Assembly: GCA_033439765.1 (NCBI GenBank)
Contig: JAULSN010000016.1
Location: forward strand, 310,001-374,000
Source: Lasiosphaeria ovina
Lineage: Eukaryota; Ascomycota; Sordariomycetes; Sordariales; Lasiosphaeriaceae
Direction: 5' to 3'
DNA length: 64,000 bases
Shown here: piece by piece, positions 44,813 through 56,756 of the stretch
Numbering within the stretch: position 1 is the stretch's first letter
How the letters are laid out: each line of letters starts with the position of its first letter
Notes under the pieces: generated by a model
Databases searched by the model: none
The model's input: only the letters and a program-made list of their open reading frames with translations
What the model was told of the DNA's origin: nothing
Position numbers and translations under genes: made by a program

Positions 44813-47289
44813 TTGCTACAGTTAGCCCTTCGCGCTATCAACCGTGGTCGGGTGTATAATCTCGCCTATACCCTCGATAAAACCCCTGACGAAGCCATTA
44901 TTGAACTCCATGACGTCTCCGTGAGACTCTATTCGAGTATCCTGGAATTGATGATCAGCGCGATCGACGTCACCTTGCCTGCAAAGCTAGCTGATTTGGC
45001 ACCCACAACCAGCCGAACGTCTCGAAAGCTGGCGAATCTGAAAACCACCACTGCGTCTCTAGGGAGGCTGTACTCGCTCGTAAGCCAGCCAGCTCGAAGA
45101 TGCCGCACGGCTTTGTGAAAGGACCGAGACGACGGGCATCGACGATGAGATTGTTGGGTTGATGCAAGAGATGCTCGAGATCCGGCGACTTAGGCATGAT
45201 CGTGACGAATCTAGCAGCACTAATAGTAGCTCTGGAGACGTCGACATCGATGAGGAGCGCCTCGGGTGGATCTCCAATGTACCCTACGAGAGTCAGCACG
45301 ACGAGATAACGGCCTTCAGGACCCCAGGCACCTGCGAGTGGCCACTACGGCGCAGTGAGTTTGCTGGCTGGGAATTAAGCAAAGAGTCTGCGATCCTCTG
45401 GCTTCAGGGCTCAGGTGCGTCCATGTGCTTTAATGAACTCACTCCGTAGGCTCTATGCTAACTGTCCGTGTCTAGTTGGCACTGGCAAAACATTCCTTGC
45501 ATCCAGGGTTGTGGATCACATGCGAAATAAAGCTACAGGCTCTGTGGGCTCCGAAGGGATTGCCTTCTTCTACTGCGGACACGCACGCCAGCGCGTCTGA
45601 CTGGCAGCTAGGAGTTTCCCAGTCAGTCATTAGAAGTCTCGTCCAACAGCTGCTTATCTCTTCACCCCGGCCATCGGAGAAGATTGTAAGTTTGTTGGCT
45701 TCTTGGCCGTTGTACGCAGACGGGCCCAATGATCCACAGCCAACATTGCTGACGTATCAAGAGTGGCGTGTGGAGGTCGTTCAGACATACTCCAGAGTGA
45801 CGTTAGTTCTAGATGGCCTAAGCGAAGTGGAGCTTGGCTCTCTCGTCTCTCTAGTCAACGCACTGCAATCTTTACTAGCGCTTTCGAGGAAGCCGCTAAG
45901 AGTGTTGGTTTCCAGCCGAGAAAACGTTGAGATTCGGCGCTTCGTTACACTGGGGTCTTCTGTTAACTACCAAATATCGCTTCAACACTGGGCGAGCGAG
46001 ATTGATGCCTCTCAGCGATATTACGAGTTACCCCGGACCATCTTCGACATGAGGGAGTTTGTTGAGACAAGATATTCGGAGAATAAGGACAAATTCGGCG
46101 GAAACTTGTCTGAATTCCGGGAGATCCGGAACGAAATTGTGCGTCTCAGTGAAGGATCGTGAGTATAACCAAGAAGACCCAACCACCGTTTGCAATATGC
46201 TTATACCTCAATAGGTTTCTATGGGCATCATCAACATTAAACCAATTTAGCTATCTCGTCACCATGGCCGAGGCCAGCCGACTGCGCGAAGAGCTGACAT
46301 CACTGGTCCATAAAGAACTGGAATACGTTTACCAGAAAGCCTATGCCGATTACGAGGAATGGCCGGACGACGCAACCGTGAGACCAGACGCACTGGATCT
46401 CTTAAAAGCGGACCGCCCATTGCAATTATATTCGCGGTATAACTGGATAACACATGTCCAGACGCAAGAAAATGGTGCGGCAGATTCGGCAGACCCGGTC
46501 TTGTTGCTTTGTTGAAGGAGTTCCTGGGTTCTCCGTCGAACAGTAGCGCGCAGTACCAGACGTGGTAGAAGGAGATCCTTCATGATGGAGAGTTCGGACA
46601 GAGTCCCCGGAATTCCCCATTTGATCACTCCACGATCGACTTCATCGCGCCTGGGGGGGCAATCACTATTCACAATGTGTCGCTTCGGCCTGTTCGACCT
46701 CCTCAAGGACTGGTGGCATGATGCGGTCATGTTTTCGGTCAACAGCAAACACCAGACTCTACTTGAAGTCGTTTCCGGGGACAGACCTGAGAGCATTACG
46801 ACGGGCCGCAGGCTTATTGAGCTCGGCGCACTTACAACCAAGAGCAGGGCAGTGAAGATTATGGATCTGCTCTCACACAAGCGGCAGCAATAGGCGACAT
46901 AGAATAGTCTCGCTTTTTGCAGTCCCGGGGGGCGGGCTAGGGCAGCCCGCATACGTATACTCGATCACATCAGTTTCCAGAATCCGCTGGCAGCCGCAGT
47001 CTACCACAGCCACACCGATATTGTCAGGTTGCTTATCCAAGACGGGGCCGTGGTCAACGAACAAGGATTTTCTGGGATGTACGGCAGCGTTCTGGCCGCT
47101 GCAGCTCACCGTGGCAACCAAGAAATCGTCGAGCTGCTTCTCGGAGCAGGGGCCAACATCAACCAGGTTCTCGATGAAGGCAACTTTGCCTTCGCTCTAG
47201 CTGCAGCTGCATATGGAGGGAGCATGAATATCCTCAAAATCCTTATTGAGCGTGGTGGTGATGTCAACATTCGAGGACCAATAGCGTGA
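44813..47289 (+). pseudogene. NACHT-ankyrin (fungal NLR-like) gene, disabled
   Basis: The N-terminal part reads RAINRGRVYNLAYTLDKTPD and ELHDVSVRLYSSILELMISA, a helical leader seen before NACHT domains. After a frame change near 45080 it continues with IDDEIVGLMQEMLEI and ILWLQGS; a 61-bp intron (45416-45476, CTAAC branch) splits the P-loop so that splicing yields GSVGTGKT. The NACHT region runs on (VVDHMRNKATGSVGSEGIAF), shifts frame by one near 45590, then VTLVLDGLSEV (Walker B-like), LRVLVSSREN and, past another intron with GTGAGT donor at about 46160, FLWASSTL. Ankyrin-type repeats close it: AAVYHSHTDIVRLLIQDGA, AAAHRGNQEIVELLLGAGAN and AAAYGGSMNILKILIERGG, up to TGA at 47287. At least two frameshifts and several stops in 46.5-46.9 kb disable it. 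Intact relatives are STAND ATPases acting in fungal allorecognition or cell death. Confidence 0.75.
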
Positions 47290-48061
47290 GGCACCGCGAG
47301 CCCTCTACACTTGAAACCGAAAGGCGTAAACTACATTACTTTCTTGAGGCAACCCTACAAGCTTCTCTTTGCGGAAACCATCAAGGTATTTACGAGTCAT
47401 TACCTAGGTAGCTATTTGGGAAAACCCTATCGGTGATGGAATTAAAGGCCCTGTTTCTCTTTTACAATTTTGTTTGCCTGGCAAATAAATGGCTTTTCGC
47501 GGCCGACTTGGCCGACTTGGCCGCCAAAACCCGACGCGTGTCGAAGAGCGGGCAATACCGCGCTAACCGCGGGGATTGGACTGTACTGTATTCCGTATTA
47601 CGGGAGGATTCCGTAGTCGGACATTATTGGCCAAGCGACGCCACCAGCGCCTTCCAAATCGCGAGCTACCCCAGTCTCTCCTTGGACTGGAGCTGTTCCG
47701 CTGACTGCTTCAGCTCAGTTCATCCGCCTGCCACCTGGATCCTAACTTCCCAAGTAATCTTCGGTTGTGCTCGTCGGGCGACCACTGCTTCAATCACAGC
47801 TGCATCCCAGGACGCGCAATAGTCCTCACGTCCACCTATTTCTACTTTCCCGAGAATGCATTTCCGTCTTCGTCATTGATCGACTCCATCAACTTACGCC
47901 TCTGCGTCCCGCATTACGAGTTGCATGACGACGCTGGTTTGTCAACGCGACTCGGCGTCCTTGTCATTCAAGTTTAATAGCATCCATCATAACCTTGGTT
48001 TACCCGTCGCCAACATCTTCTTAATCGACTTAACTTCTTAACCCGCAATTTTCTTGTCATC
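47290..48061. other. Intergenic, boundary between decayed and core regions
   Basis: No gene. TACCTAGGTA is present at 47401-47410. The last ~300 bases are the MVP1 promoter and leader. Confidence 0.5.
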
Positions 48062-50720
48062 ATGTCTCTATTTGGCAGCTCGCCACCCAATGGCTCGCCC
48101 GTCATGACGACCGCAAGCTTCGCGAACAGCCGTTCGTCTCTCTTTGAAGATGAGGCTCCAATGACCAAGTCGACAACGACAGCGCTCTTCGCCGATGATG
48201 ACGAAAGCAGAGCAGCTTCTCCATGGGACCACATGCCGACCCCACGCAAACAACCGACGCGCGCCGATCTCCTCCGCAATCTGCTCCCGCCCTCCGATGC
48301 GCCCGACAGCTACATTGAGGTTTTTGAGAATATTATCCGGGAAGATGGCAATGAAGGCCATGTCACCTCTGGCGGAATCGCTCGCACCCTCGCGGCTGGA
48401 AAGCTTGGCGCCGACGAGCAGGCACGGATCATGAGCATCATTTCGTCTGGTGGGGGTGACGGCGATCTTTCTCTGGGGAGAAACGAGTTCAATGTTCTTC
48501 TTGCCCTGATTGGCCTTGCGCAGGAGGGCGAGACTGTCAGTCTGGATAGTGTGGACGAGCGCCGACGAAGTGAGTGCTGGCATTTGCCGATTTGCTCCCA
48601 TCGCATCCACCGCCCAGTTTATCTTATCGTGCCCAATCTCGTGGCCATTTTTACCTTGGATGCTTCGGCCCAAGATTGCCGTCGCCCACTGGAAACTGGG
48701 CGTCAAGCTAGAGTGGATCCTATCTCAGTCGCCTACGCAAGCTAACCTCGTTACGTCAACCACAAGATCTCCCTCTCCCAAAGCTCCCCGGTCTCGTTGA
48801 CAATGCTCCCGCATTGCCGCCATTTGCTGAGCTCGCGGCGAAACCGCCCCAGCGACCTGTAACCCCACCCACAGCTCCAAAGTCCACCCCGTCGAAACAA
48901 TCACGCGCTGTCAGAAAGTCCGCAATGGACTATCCCGACGACCCCTGGAACACGCCCGACGTGCACAAGGGCCACAATCACGGGCCTGAGCCCGCCGCAT
49001 CGAATGGCATCAGAATACCGAGCTCGACCTCGGATGCGAGCGTCAACGGGAATGGACTGTATGGCACCAGTCCCCGAGCGATATTACCAAACCGAACGAC
49101 TTCAACCTTCACCACCAGCACCGCAGCCTCCGGCGCCGATCCCGTTCCCCAAGTCGTTGCTGGCTCCATTGGCAATACGGGCGCGTGGGGATATTTTGAT
49201 GGCAACAACCCGGCATCGACTGGCAGCTTCGTTGACCCGTCAAGCAACCCAGTATCAAATCCATTCGTTGCCGCAGGGGCCCCTCGGGAACCAACCGGGA
49301 ACCAGCCGCCCGTTCCAGCTCCTACACGGACCATTGGGAGTGGTGGACGGACCGGGAACGTGGTTGAAGAGACCATCTTGGTGACCTTGATGCCGGAGAA
49401 GGAGGGTCTTTTCCTGTTCCAGCATCACAACTACGAAGTCACCAGTTCGAGGAGAGCCAGTAAAGTGGTTCGGCGTTACAGCGATTTTGTCTGGCTGTTG
49501 GACTGCCTACACAAAAGATATCCGTTCAGAGTGTTGCCGCTATTGCCGCCGAAGAGAGTTGCCGGTAGGTAGATGTTCACGCGGTTCTTGAGCTTTGTTG
49601 CTGATCATAACCCAGTCAACGGTAATCACCTTTCCAACGATGGCGCCTTTATCGAGAAGCGGCGTCGCGGCCTGGCTAGGTTCCTAAATGCTCTTGTTCG
49701 GCATCCTATTCTCGGCTTGGAGCAGCTGGTGATTATGTTCCTAACTGTGCCAACAGTAAGTGTGCCTCTTCCTACCAATTCTTTTTGCCCGTTGTTGATC
49801 GCATTGCTGACTGGAGCCAGGAACTCTCTGTATGGCGCAAGCAAGCCACTATCTCAGTCCAAGACGAATTCACAGACAGGTCTTTGCCCCCAGGGCTTGA
49901 AGACTCATTGTCCCCGGCCCTTGAAGAGCTCTTTAATCGCACGCGTGCAGGTGTCCGTCGTAGCTCCGAGCTGTACATCAGCATCTGCAACATTATGGAC
50001 CGGCTGGTGAAGCGTTCCGAGGGTGTGGCTGCAGATCATGCCCGTATTGCCATGTCTCTGACCTCTCTTACGGAAGCCAGTGCCGACACCTACTCGACGG
50101 ACACAAATGATGTACCACTCCTTAATGATGGTCTCCAGGCGATGAGCAAGCATTTGCGCACATCACAGACTCTGATGGAGGATGAGGCGCGCGCATGGGA
50201 CGAAGGGGTCCTGGAAGACCTGAAGCGTCAGCGTGACGCCTTGGTTAGCCTAAGGGACCTCTTCGAGCGCAGGGAAAGACTCGACAAAGATAATATTCCA
50301 TATCTGGAACGGCGCATTGCAACAAACGAGTCGAAGCTCTCTGCGCTCCGTGCGAAGTCTGACGGCCTTGTGAAGCCAGGTGAAATAGAGAAGGTCGTTG
50401 AAGCGATTATCAAGGTGCGTTCCTTGTTTTCTTTAGCAACCTCTCCTTCTCGACCATTGTACGCGTTAACGATATGTAACTGCGAGTAACTGACGAACCT
50501 ATCGATGTAGGACAAGGAGTCAATTGTCACTCAGCACAACCGGTCCGTTTTTGTGAAGGAATGTCTTCGCGACGAACTTACATATTTCCAACATACCCAG
50601 TACAATGTTTCACGTTGGAACCAGGATTGGGCCCAGGAGCGCGTCAAGTATTCGGAGATGCTTGCCGATAATTGGCGACGTTTGCTCGACGACCTGGAGG
50701 GCATGCCGCTCGGTGACTAG
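48062..50720 (+). CDS. MVP1: Sorting nexin MVP1 (SNX8 family)
   Basis: Five exons (48062-48569, 48767-49564, 49616-49755, 49821-50414, 50511-50720) encode 749 residues; introns are 197, 51, 65 and 96 bp with frame kept at every join. The N-terminus has LFGSSPPNGSP and an EH-like helical part (YIEVFENIIREDGNEGHVTS). A long Pro/Ser/Thr-rich linker follows. The PX domain (about 365-470) shows EETILVTLMPEKEGLFLFQH, the phosphoinositide-binding VVRRYSDFVWLLDCL and YPFRVLPLLPPKR. The rest is a BAR-type coiled-coil (KRQRDALVSLRDLFERRERL to VSRWNQDWAQERVKYSEML) ending GMPLGD as in relatives. MVP1 binds PtdIns3P on endosomes and tubulates membrane for cargo recycling to Golgi or vacuole sorting. Reading frame remains open for 110 codons past the TAG. 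Confidence 0.93.
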
Positions 50721-51050
50721 GTGCCTTCTCGAGATGGCGGCACCAAGAGGCGGAGCTGCGCCGAGAGGGCAACAGACCAGGTTATACAGATGCAGAAGCG
50801 GTCCGTGGAGAGGGTTGATAACCCATATAATTTGAATAGCTCCAGAGTGAGCATGAGCCAAGAAGCCGTTTCTGGGGGAGCGAGAGAGCGAAGCACAGTC
50901 AGCTCATTTGGGTTCTCTTGGCTGACAAGAGACAACATTGACGAAGCTGACGAAGGCGTCGAGGAAAGCCCGACGGTCGAGATTCCAGATAGGCGACGAG
51001 GTGGCGGGTCTAGTTTTGTTAGATTTGAGGGGGTCGGCGGCATGTCCTAG
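50721..51050 (+). other. Open in-frame extension behind the MVP1 stop codon
   Basis: Directly after the MVP1 TAG (50718-50720) the same frame stays open for 109 codons to TAG at 51048-51050. The translation has a plausible protein composition (NPYNLNSSRVSMSQEAV, STVSSFGFSWLTRDNIDEAD), but there is no start ATG. Chance, readthrough or an exon of another transcript are all possible. An ATG frame also exists opposite (51043-50717, minus). Confidence 0.35.
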
Positions 51051-52342
51051 GCTATGTCGAGCCCGATGTGGTTCTCCATGGCCACCTATGTGTTCTCTTT
51101 TCATCCTTCTTGGCGCGTGTAAGAGCTGCTTATATTCGCAGCAGGGACAGCTGGCATACCTTTGCGATACCCTCTAGTCTAAGTTTTTGTCCTTCCCTTG
51201 TATTTGTTAGCTTTTGCGCAACCCCAGCATTGTCACATAGGGGCTTACCTGACTACCTATGCTTCTTAGCCATAGATAGCATTTGGCGATAGTTCTATTG
51301 TTACCCAGGGCACATGAACATGACTTGGGTTACCTATGTAACTACCTAAGGTTGGTAAGGTAGGCAGGGAGGAAGGCCTCTACCCGTATTTTGGGATTTT
51401 GCTCCTTTGTTTGACGCCTTGTAACGCACCAGACCTTGGAACGGACGTGGATGGTTGTTTGATCTTCTTATTGGCCGTCCTACTTGAGTCATCCATTGAT
51501 AGCCAAGCAAGCACATCCATTCGAAGCGATAACCTACTACGTGGGATAAGATGCCCATTTTTAGCTGCGTGTCCTAGTCGCGGCGAGCAAGAGGTAAAAT
51601 GCCTCTGGGGAGTAAAAAATTCGGTACGTTAAACTCGTCGGTAAACTGGTGGGGTTGGAGGTACCGAGCGGTTGCCAAGACTCCCCACGGCAGCCTTACT
51701 TCCTTCTCCACCGCCACCATATGAGGAAGCTGCACCCCCGCCATGAGGTTCTCAGCCTCGCTAGCTTTTCTGCCCTCCGAGTCTGACTTTTCCCCCGTCG
51801 CGGACTTTCAGGCGCAGTGTTCTGCAAGCTAACTGGCGACATTCAAATCCACAAGCGCAAGACCACTCCGTCACTCTCAGCCTCAACGATCCCCTCGCAG
51901 CGCCACTGACTAGCCCAGCAAGCAGCAAGCGAGAGCGTATTGGGTCTCGTCTGCCCGCCTGTGCAGCGAGCGAGCGAGTGACATTTGCGCGCGCCGCCCC
52001 TCTTGACTGCTCGATTAGTTCTAGGAGAAAGCGCCCCGCTGCCCGCCTAGACCCAACATCGAAGGAACGCCTGCAGTGGGAAACCTCGACGTGAACGACC
52101 CTGCGACCGAATCTGCATCCCAGCTACCTATACGGATTCCATTCGGGCACTTGACAACTGCTGCGACGACATCCAGCTTGCTTCTTGCCGGGCTGGTTCC
52201 ACGTCCCGATTGATCTCTTGTCTCTTCCTGTGTCCACCCGCCCGCGCGTCCCTCCGTGCCCGTGCCCGTGTCTGTCGTGTCCGGCTCGTCGCCTGCCTGC
52301 CTCGTGCCTCTCCCGCGACACGCGTTTCGAGCAGCCGTCAAA
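51051..52342. other. Intergenic, MVP1 3' region and DCN1 promoter
   Basis: No gene seen. The stretch 51.3-51.4 kb has clustered CTACCTA/GGTAGG-type words. The last 500 bp upstream of DCN1 are strongly C- and T-rich on the plus strand, as fungal core-gene leaders often are. Confidence 0.5.
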
Positions 52343-54269
52343 ATGCCGTCAACTACGGTGCAGCGGAAACTCGCCTCCCAGTTTGTGGCGGTTACAAATG
52401 CGAGCAGGGAGAACGCGCAGGCTGTAGGTCAACTGTCGTCCCGCCCTACCGCGCTGTCTCTCTTTCGGCCCGATACCGACGGCCCTCCCATCCTTGCTCT
52501 TCCTGATCGCTGCTGACCTTGGGACAAACTGGCAGTTTCTAAAGAACGCCAACTACGATCTCGAGACAGCGGTAAACCAGTGAGTCTGCTCCGTCTCGGC
52601 GATACGCCGTTCTGCCCATCTGCCCCCATATTGGCTTGGTGCCCGCTCGTGGAACAATCGCCGGAACAGCGTATTGCCTCCCCCCTCCCCCTCCCCCTCT
52701 CCTTGCCTCGGGCCCGCTCCGGAAAGGGCCCCTAATTCCTCCATACAGAAGGGTTCTGGAAGCGATCGGCACTGCGACACCGTGTCTCATAATCTTTTCG
52801 TTGCGACACAGCAAGAAAAAAAAATTGCCCCATCTCCCCTTAGCTTTCCTACACTGCCTTATTTCCTCACACATGCCTCACTAATTCCCTACTCTACTCT
52901 CGGCTGGGAGGAAGCTTCCCTAGCCAAAAAGCTGAAGCTAGATCTCGCTGTGGTCCATCCACGGTTCCCAGTGGAGCCTTCTGGATCGGACGGCAGTTGA
53001 CCCCCACTCCATACATGAGCCTCTGTTCGTCCCGACACATTGCGCTACAACCATGGCATCTTCGGACTCGATCGATTCTCGTGTCATGGTTCTGCAACTT
53101 TTCACGTCGTGCTTCCAAAAGAGGCCAGATCGAACACAACCCAAGTCGCTCGGACAAGGCGATGGAGCGGTTGAGACGGAAAGCGAAGATACCAACATTC
53201 AGCCGTTACAAACCCCGTCGCAACCTAGAAATCACGCCAAGAGCTCCTCCCAGTCGGGAACAGACAGGCCCCCAGATCCTGAATCTCTTCCAAAGTCACA
53301 TAATGCAGACGAGTCAAAGTTTCGCAAGCTCAAGTCGGCCGTCAAGTCGAAGCCCAAGTCGGTCCTCGTCTTTATGCATGACATCTAGCATCGGCCTCTA
53401 CAATTGGGACCAAAGGCTAATCCGCGATCGAGCTACAGGTACTTGGCCAGAGGCGAGGTCGAGACCGAGGAGTCTCGGGCCGCCGAATACAAAAAGACCG
53501 TCGAGAACAAGTTGGGCCAAATGTTCGATGGCTTTCTCAGCAGTATGTTTTGCCGTTGCTTCATACCCTTTTTGTCCGTCCTAACCTCCTCCACTTAGAC
53601 CAAGATAAAGTGGCCGACAAGAACGTGATGGGAGCAGAGTCAATCGAGAACTATATGAACACTCTGGGCGCGGACCACTTGAGCCACGAAGCCTTTGTCG
53701 TGCTTGAGATCGTGAAAGCCGAAGGTATTGGCCAGATCTCGCGCGACGGCTTCGTTGCAGGCTGGAGCAAACTCGCCCTAGAAACCGACCGAAGTCTGAG
53801 GGTCCCAGTTGACATTTCAGCTCACAAGCGACATGTGCAATCCTGCATTGAAAAGCTACCCCATGACCCGTCCTACTTCAAGCAAGTATACCAACGCGTG
53901 TTTTTCGTTGGGAAGGAGCCCCAAGTCAAAGCCATGGACACGCCGGTTGCCTTTGTCTTCTGGGAGACGCTGTTGGGCCCGGAATTACACCCTTGGAAAA
54001 CACCAAATATCGACTGGCTCAGATTATGGAAGACATTCATCGACGAAGTCTGGAGGATCGAGGAAGACAAGTACAAACGGGGCGTCAATAAAGACATGTG
54101 GAACCAGACCCTCGAGTTCGCCAACAAGACGATGACGGACGAGACTTTGAGCTTCTGGTCCGAAAACCAGGCATGGCCCGGTATAATCGACGATTTTGTT
54201 GCGTGGTGCCAGCGGGGTGGCTTCGTCGCAACTAAGAAAGACGGGATGGAGGTTGACGGGGACCAGTGA
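52343..54269 (+). CDS. DCN1: DCN1, cullin neddylation (Nedd8 E3) protein
   Basis: Four exons (52343-52423, 52536-52579, 53439-53542, 53599-54269) give 299 residues. Exons 1 and 2 form the UBA-like part: LASQFVAVTNASRENAQ, then FLKNANYDLETAVNQ. Exons 3-4 give the PONY/potentiating-neddylation domain: YKKTVENKLGQMFDGFLS, EAFVVLEIVKAEGIGQISRD with GFVAGW, WETLLGPELHPWKTP, and the closing WPGIIDDFVAWCQRG. DCN1 helps Ubc12 transfer Nedd8 to cullins, activating SCF-type ligases in nucleus and cytosol. Introns 1 and 3 are 112 and 56 bp, but intron 2 spans 859 bp (52580-53438, GTGAGT donor, CTAAT branch, CAG acceptor) and contains a 111-codon ATG frame (53053-53388). All joins keep frame. Ending MEVDGDQ is within the family's usual variation. 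Confidence 0.92.
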
Positions 54270-56136
54270 TTGTTTGGATCGAGGGTAAAGGCAGTCCGAC
54301 TCTCAGTGTCAGTTCCCTTGCTCATGAAGATGAGGTAATCGGAAGAGAAATGATGAACGAAATTTGCATAGCTTTTGCTGTTCGGTCTGGGTAGCGGGAT
54401 CAGGTGCCCAGAACAGTCACCAGTACCATAAATTTGTGGCAAGCCGATACGAGCCAAGACAGAATTATACCTGAACATTATGGCTGAAGATTCTGAGTAA
54501 TTTCCGATCAATGCAAGATCGCCTCGGGAGGTCCCCCACTGCGCGCGGCACTTACCCCGTTCAGGCTCTGTAGTCTTGCTTGAATCGGCGTTTTCGGCTG
54601 TTCCATTTAGATGGAGATATAATACCACGTTACCTTATTAATAAAACCCCCCTTTCCGGTGGCTTTTCCTCCACGTCAGCGGCGGAGGGCCGGTCAGGTG
54701 TGCCACATTGGGGTCTAGATTCAGAATGAGCGAGAAATAACGCGTGCTCTTTGAGGCAGTAGTCCCGCCATCCGAGCTCAAGGTCACGCTGTCTTGTCGG
54801 AGTTTGGAAAACCCAACTATAGCCATACATTGCTCTATGTGTTCGTTACTTGGCCAAGGGGCGGTGAAATGCCCAGGTGGCACTAGATATAAGGAGCTTT
54901 CCCAAGACGACATCACCTCGGGAAGTCATTGGCAATCATGATGTATATGTAGCAATTGCCATGGCGATTGTCAGCCGTCATCAACGCTACTACTATGTAT
55001 GTATGCTCTTGTTGGGCCTGCCCCGCTCTTCCTCATCCTCACCGAGTTCCCTGCATGCATGACATTCCATCCAGCCATCCTGTCAGAAAATGTCGAGTTA
55101 CACGGTCCCGAGATGGGCAATAGGCCGAGCTCGGTCCGGGCCAAGTAACAGGCGTGTATCTCTAGTGGTCGTGGTCTGTTATGTCATTGCTTGGCGTGGT
55201 ATGATACTTTTCTCTCTCTTTTGGACTTGGACAGAGATTTGTGACCATGTGCACCTGACTGTTGAGTAATTGGATAACAGAGATCCCCCTCTCCACAATC
55301 GCAAAGGCAATCGTATGTGTTGTGAAACGACAGGTTGTCTGCATATTACGGCATCTGTATTCCCTTCCGTAGCTGGCTGGGTACATTAATGGGCATGGCG
55401 ATAAGCGGTTGGCCAGACAGTGCTATCAAATGAGCAAGCAGATGATGATACCTGCGTATGCAGCCTTGCGGTTGAAACCAAGCCTGTTCGAAACGCGACG
55501 GTGCACTATCGCCCTTTGCTCCGTTGCACAAACATACCTAGTTGTGCCTCAGCAACTCAGTTTTGGAGACAGGATCGCGTTCAGCCACCACCGCCATCAC
55601 TTGGGCCACAAGCAAGCAGCCAACCATGAGACGCAAATCTGTTGCTTTCCCCGTGCAGCGCAATCCAGTGCCATGTCTCAAAAACTGAAATAGAAGCGAA
55701 AGTAGAACGAAACACACTAGTACGTATGCGCAGCCTACCAAACACCCGCTGGGACATGCGATCTTGTTGTATTTCTTGTAGTGCCACAACAGAAAAAAAC
55801 TTTGGTACTGTATTGTACATGCCGTATTGTACATTTGATGCTTCCACTCGGCATCTCCTCCCTTTCCGGCTCCAAGAGTTTTGCGGGCTAGCAGGCGAGG
55901 GCTATCATGCCCCTCCTCCTTTCCACATCTCTTCGCCTATCTGTGTTATTTCTTGGAATGGGTCCGTGGCGGGGATGCCTCCAGAACTCCCCCTCCACTC
56001 GTTTCTTCATGTAGATATGTATGTCTGCTGTTGGCCTACCACAGCCGCAGCAGCATTTGTCCCAAGCCTGAGCCATCCATTTTCTGTAACGGGCCACCTG
56101 CGCGGTGGGAATCCTGTCTTGTCCTCCTACGAGCTC
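54270..56136. other. Convergent intergenic, no gene seen
   Basis: 1.9 kb between the 3' ends of DCN1 and the mitochondrial ribosomal gene. The longest frames (54628-53873 minus, 55642-56559 plus) overlap real genes on the opposite strand and are shadows. Confidence 0.5.
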
Positions 56137-56756
56137 TTAATCCATGCGGCGCCAGTTCATGGGGCCAAACTTGCTCAGGGTCTCGAGCTTGTTGTTTCCG
56201 AGGGTGACGCCGGTGGCGCGGATGACGCGCGGGTCACGAGCGAGCTCCCTGTACACTTCTTTGTGGGTTTTGGTGCTGGCGTCGTAGCGCATGAGAAAAT
56301 AGTGAGCGCGGGTGTGGCGGACCTGGTTCAAGCTGGCGGAACTCGGCAGCATGAAGGTGCCCCAATTCTTGATGTCGCGGATGACGCCGCCCTGCTGGAG
56401 AACCGTCTTGCCGGCTATCAAGACGAGTCTGCGCCGCACCGTGTTAGCAGCCTGGTCTCGTATGTTGCATCGCTCCCTCGGTTGACCGTTGATCCATCTG
56501 GCTGTTTATCCTCTGCTTCGCTCCTTGATAGTCGCCCCGATGAGATGGGGAGCCCGTAGGACTGCAACGGCAAAATGGCTTGTCGTCGGGGAGCGTGTCG
56601 TGGATGGGGGAGGCGGGGACATACTCTTTGACCTCGTTGAGGTTGCCCTGGCGGACCTGTTTTTTCCAATCGCCAGTCAGTGCCGTCTGACCGTCTGGTG
56701 CTGCTCGGACAATTAGACTGGGGCCGACTTACCATGCCAATAACTTCATACAACAT
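56137..56756 (-). CDS. MRP17: Mitochondrial small-subunit ribosomal protein bS6m
   Basis: Three exons (56756-56733, 56656-56625, 56428-56137) encode 115 residues. Exon 1 is only eight codons (MLYEVIGM) and exon 2 under eleven (VRQGNLNEVKE); the introns of 76 and 196 bp have GTAAGT and GTATGT donors and CTGAC or CTAAC branch sites. The third exon carries VLQQGGVIRDIKNWGTFMLP, HYFLMRYDASTKTHKEV and DPRVIRATGVTLGNNKLETL, diagnostic of the S6 family with its edge-strand GVIRDIKNWG. The protein binds 18S-like mitochondrial small-subunit rRNA in the platform region. The length is typical for fungal MRP17. The nuclear gene would need import; the N-terminus is not clearly amphipathic, as in yeast. 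Confidence 0.93.

Noticed and set aside
55642..56559. 305-codon plus-strand open frame
   Set aside because: It lies antisense over the third exon of the mitochondrial bS6 gene and starts without a good ATG; a shadow frame.
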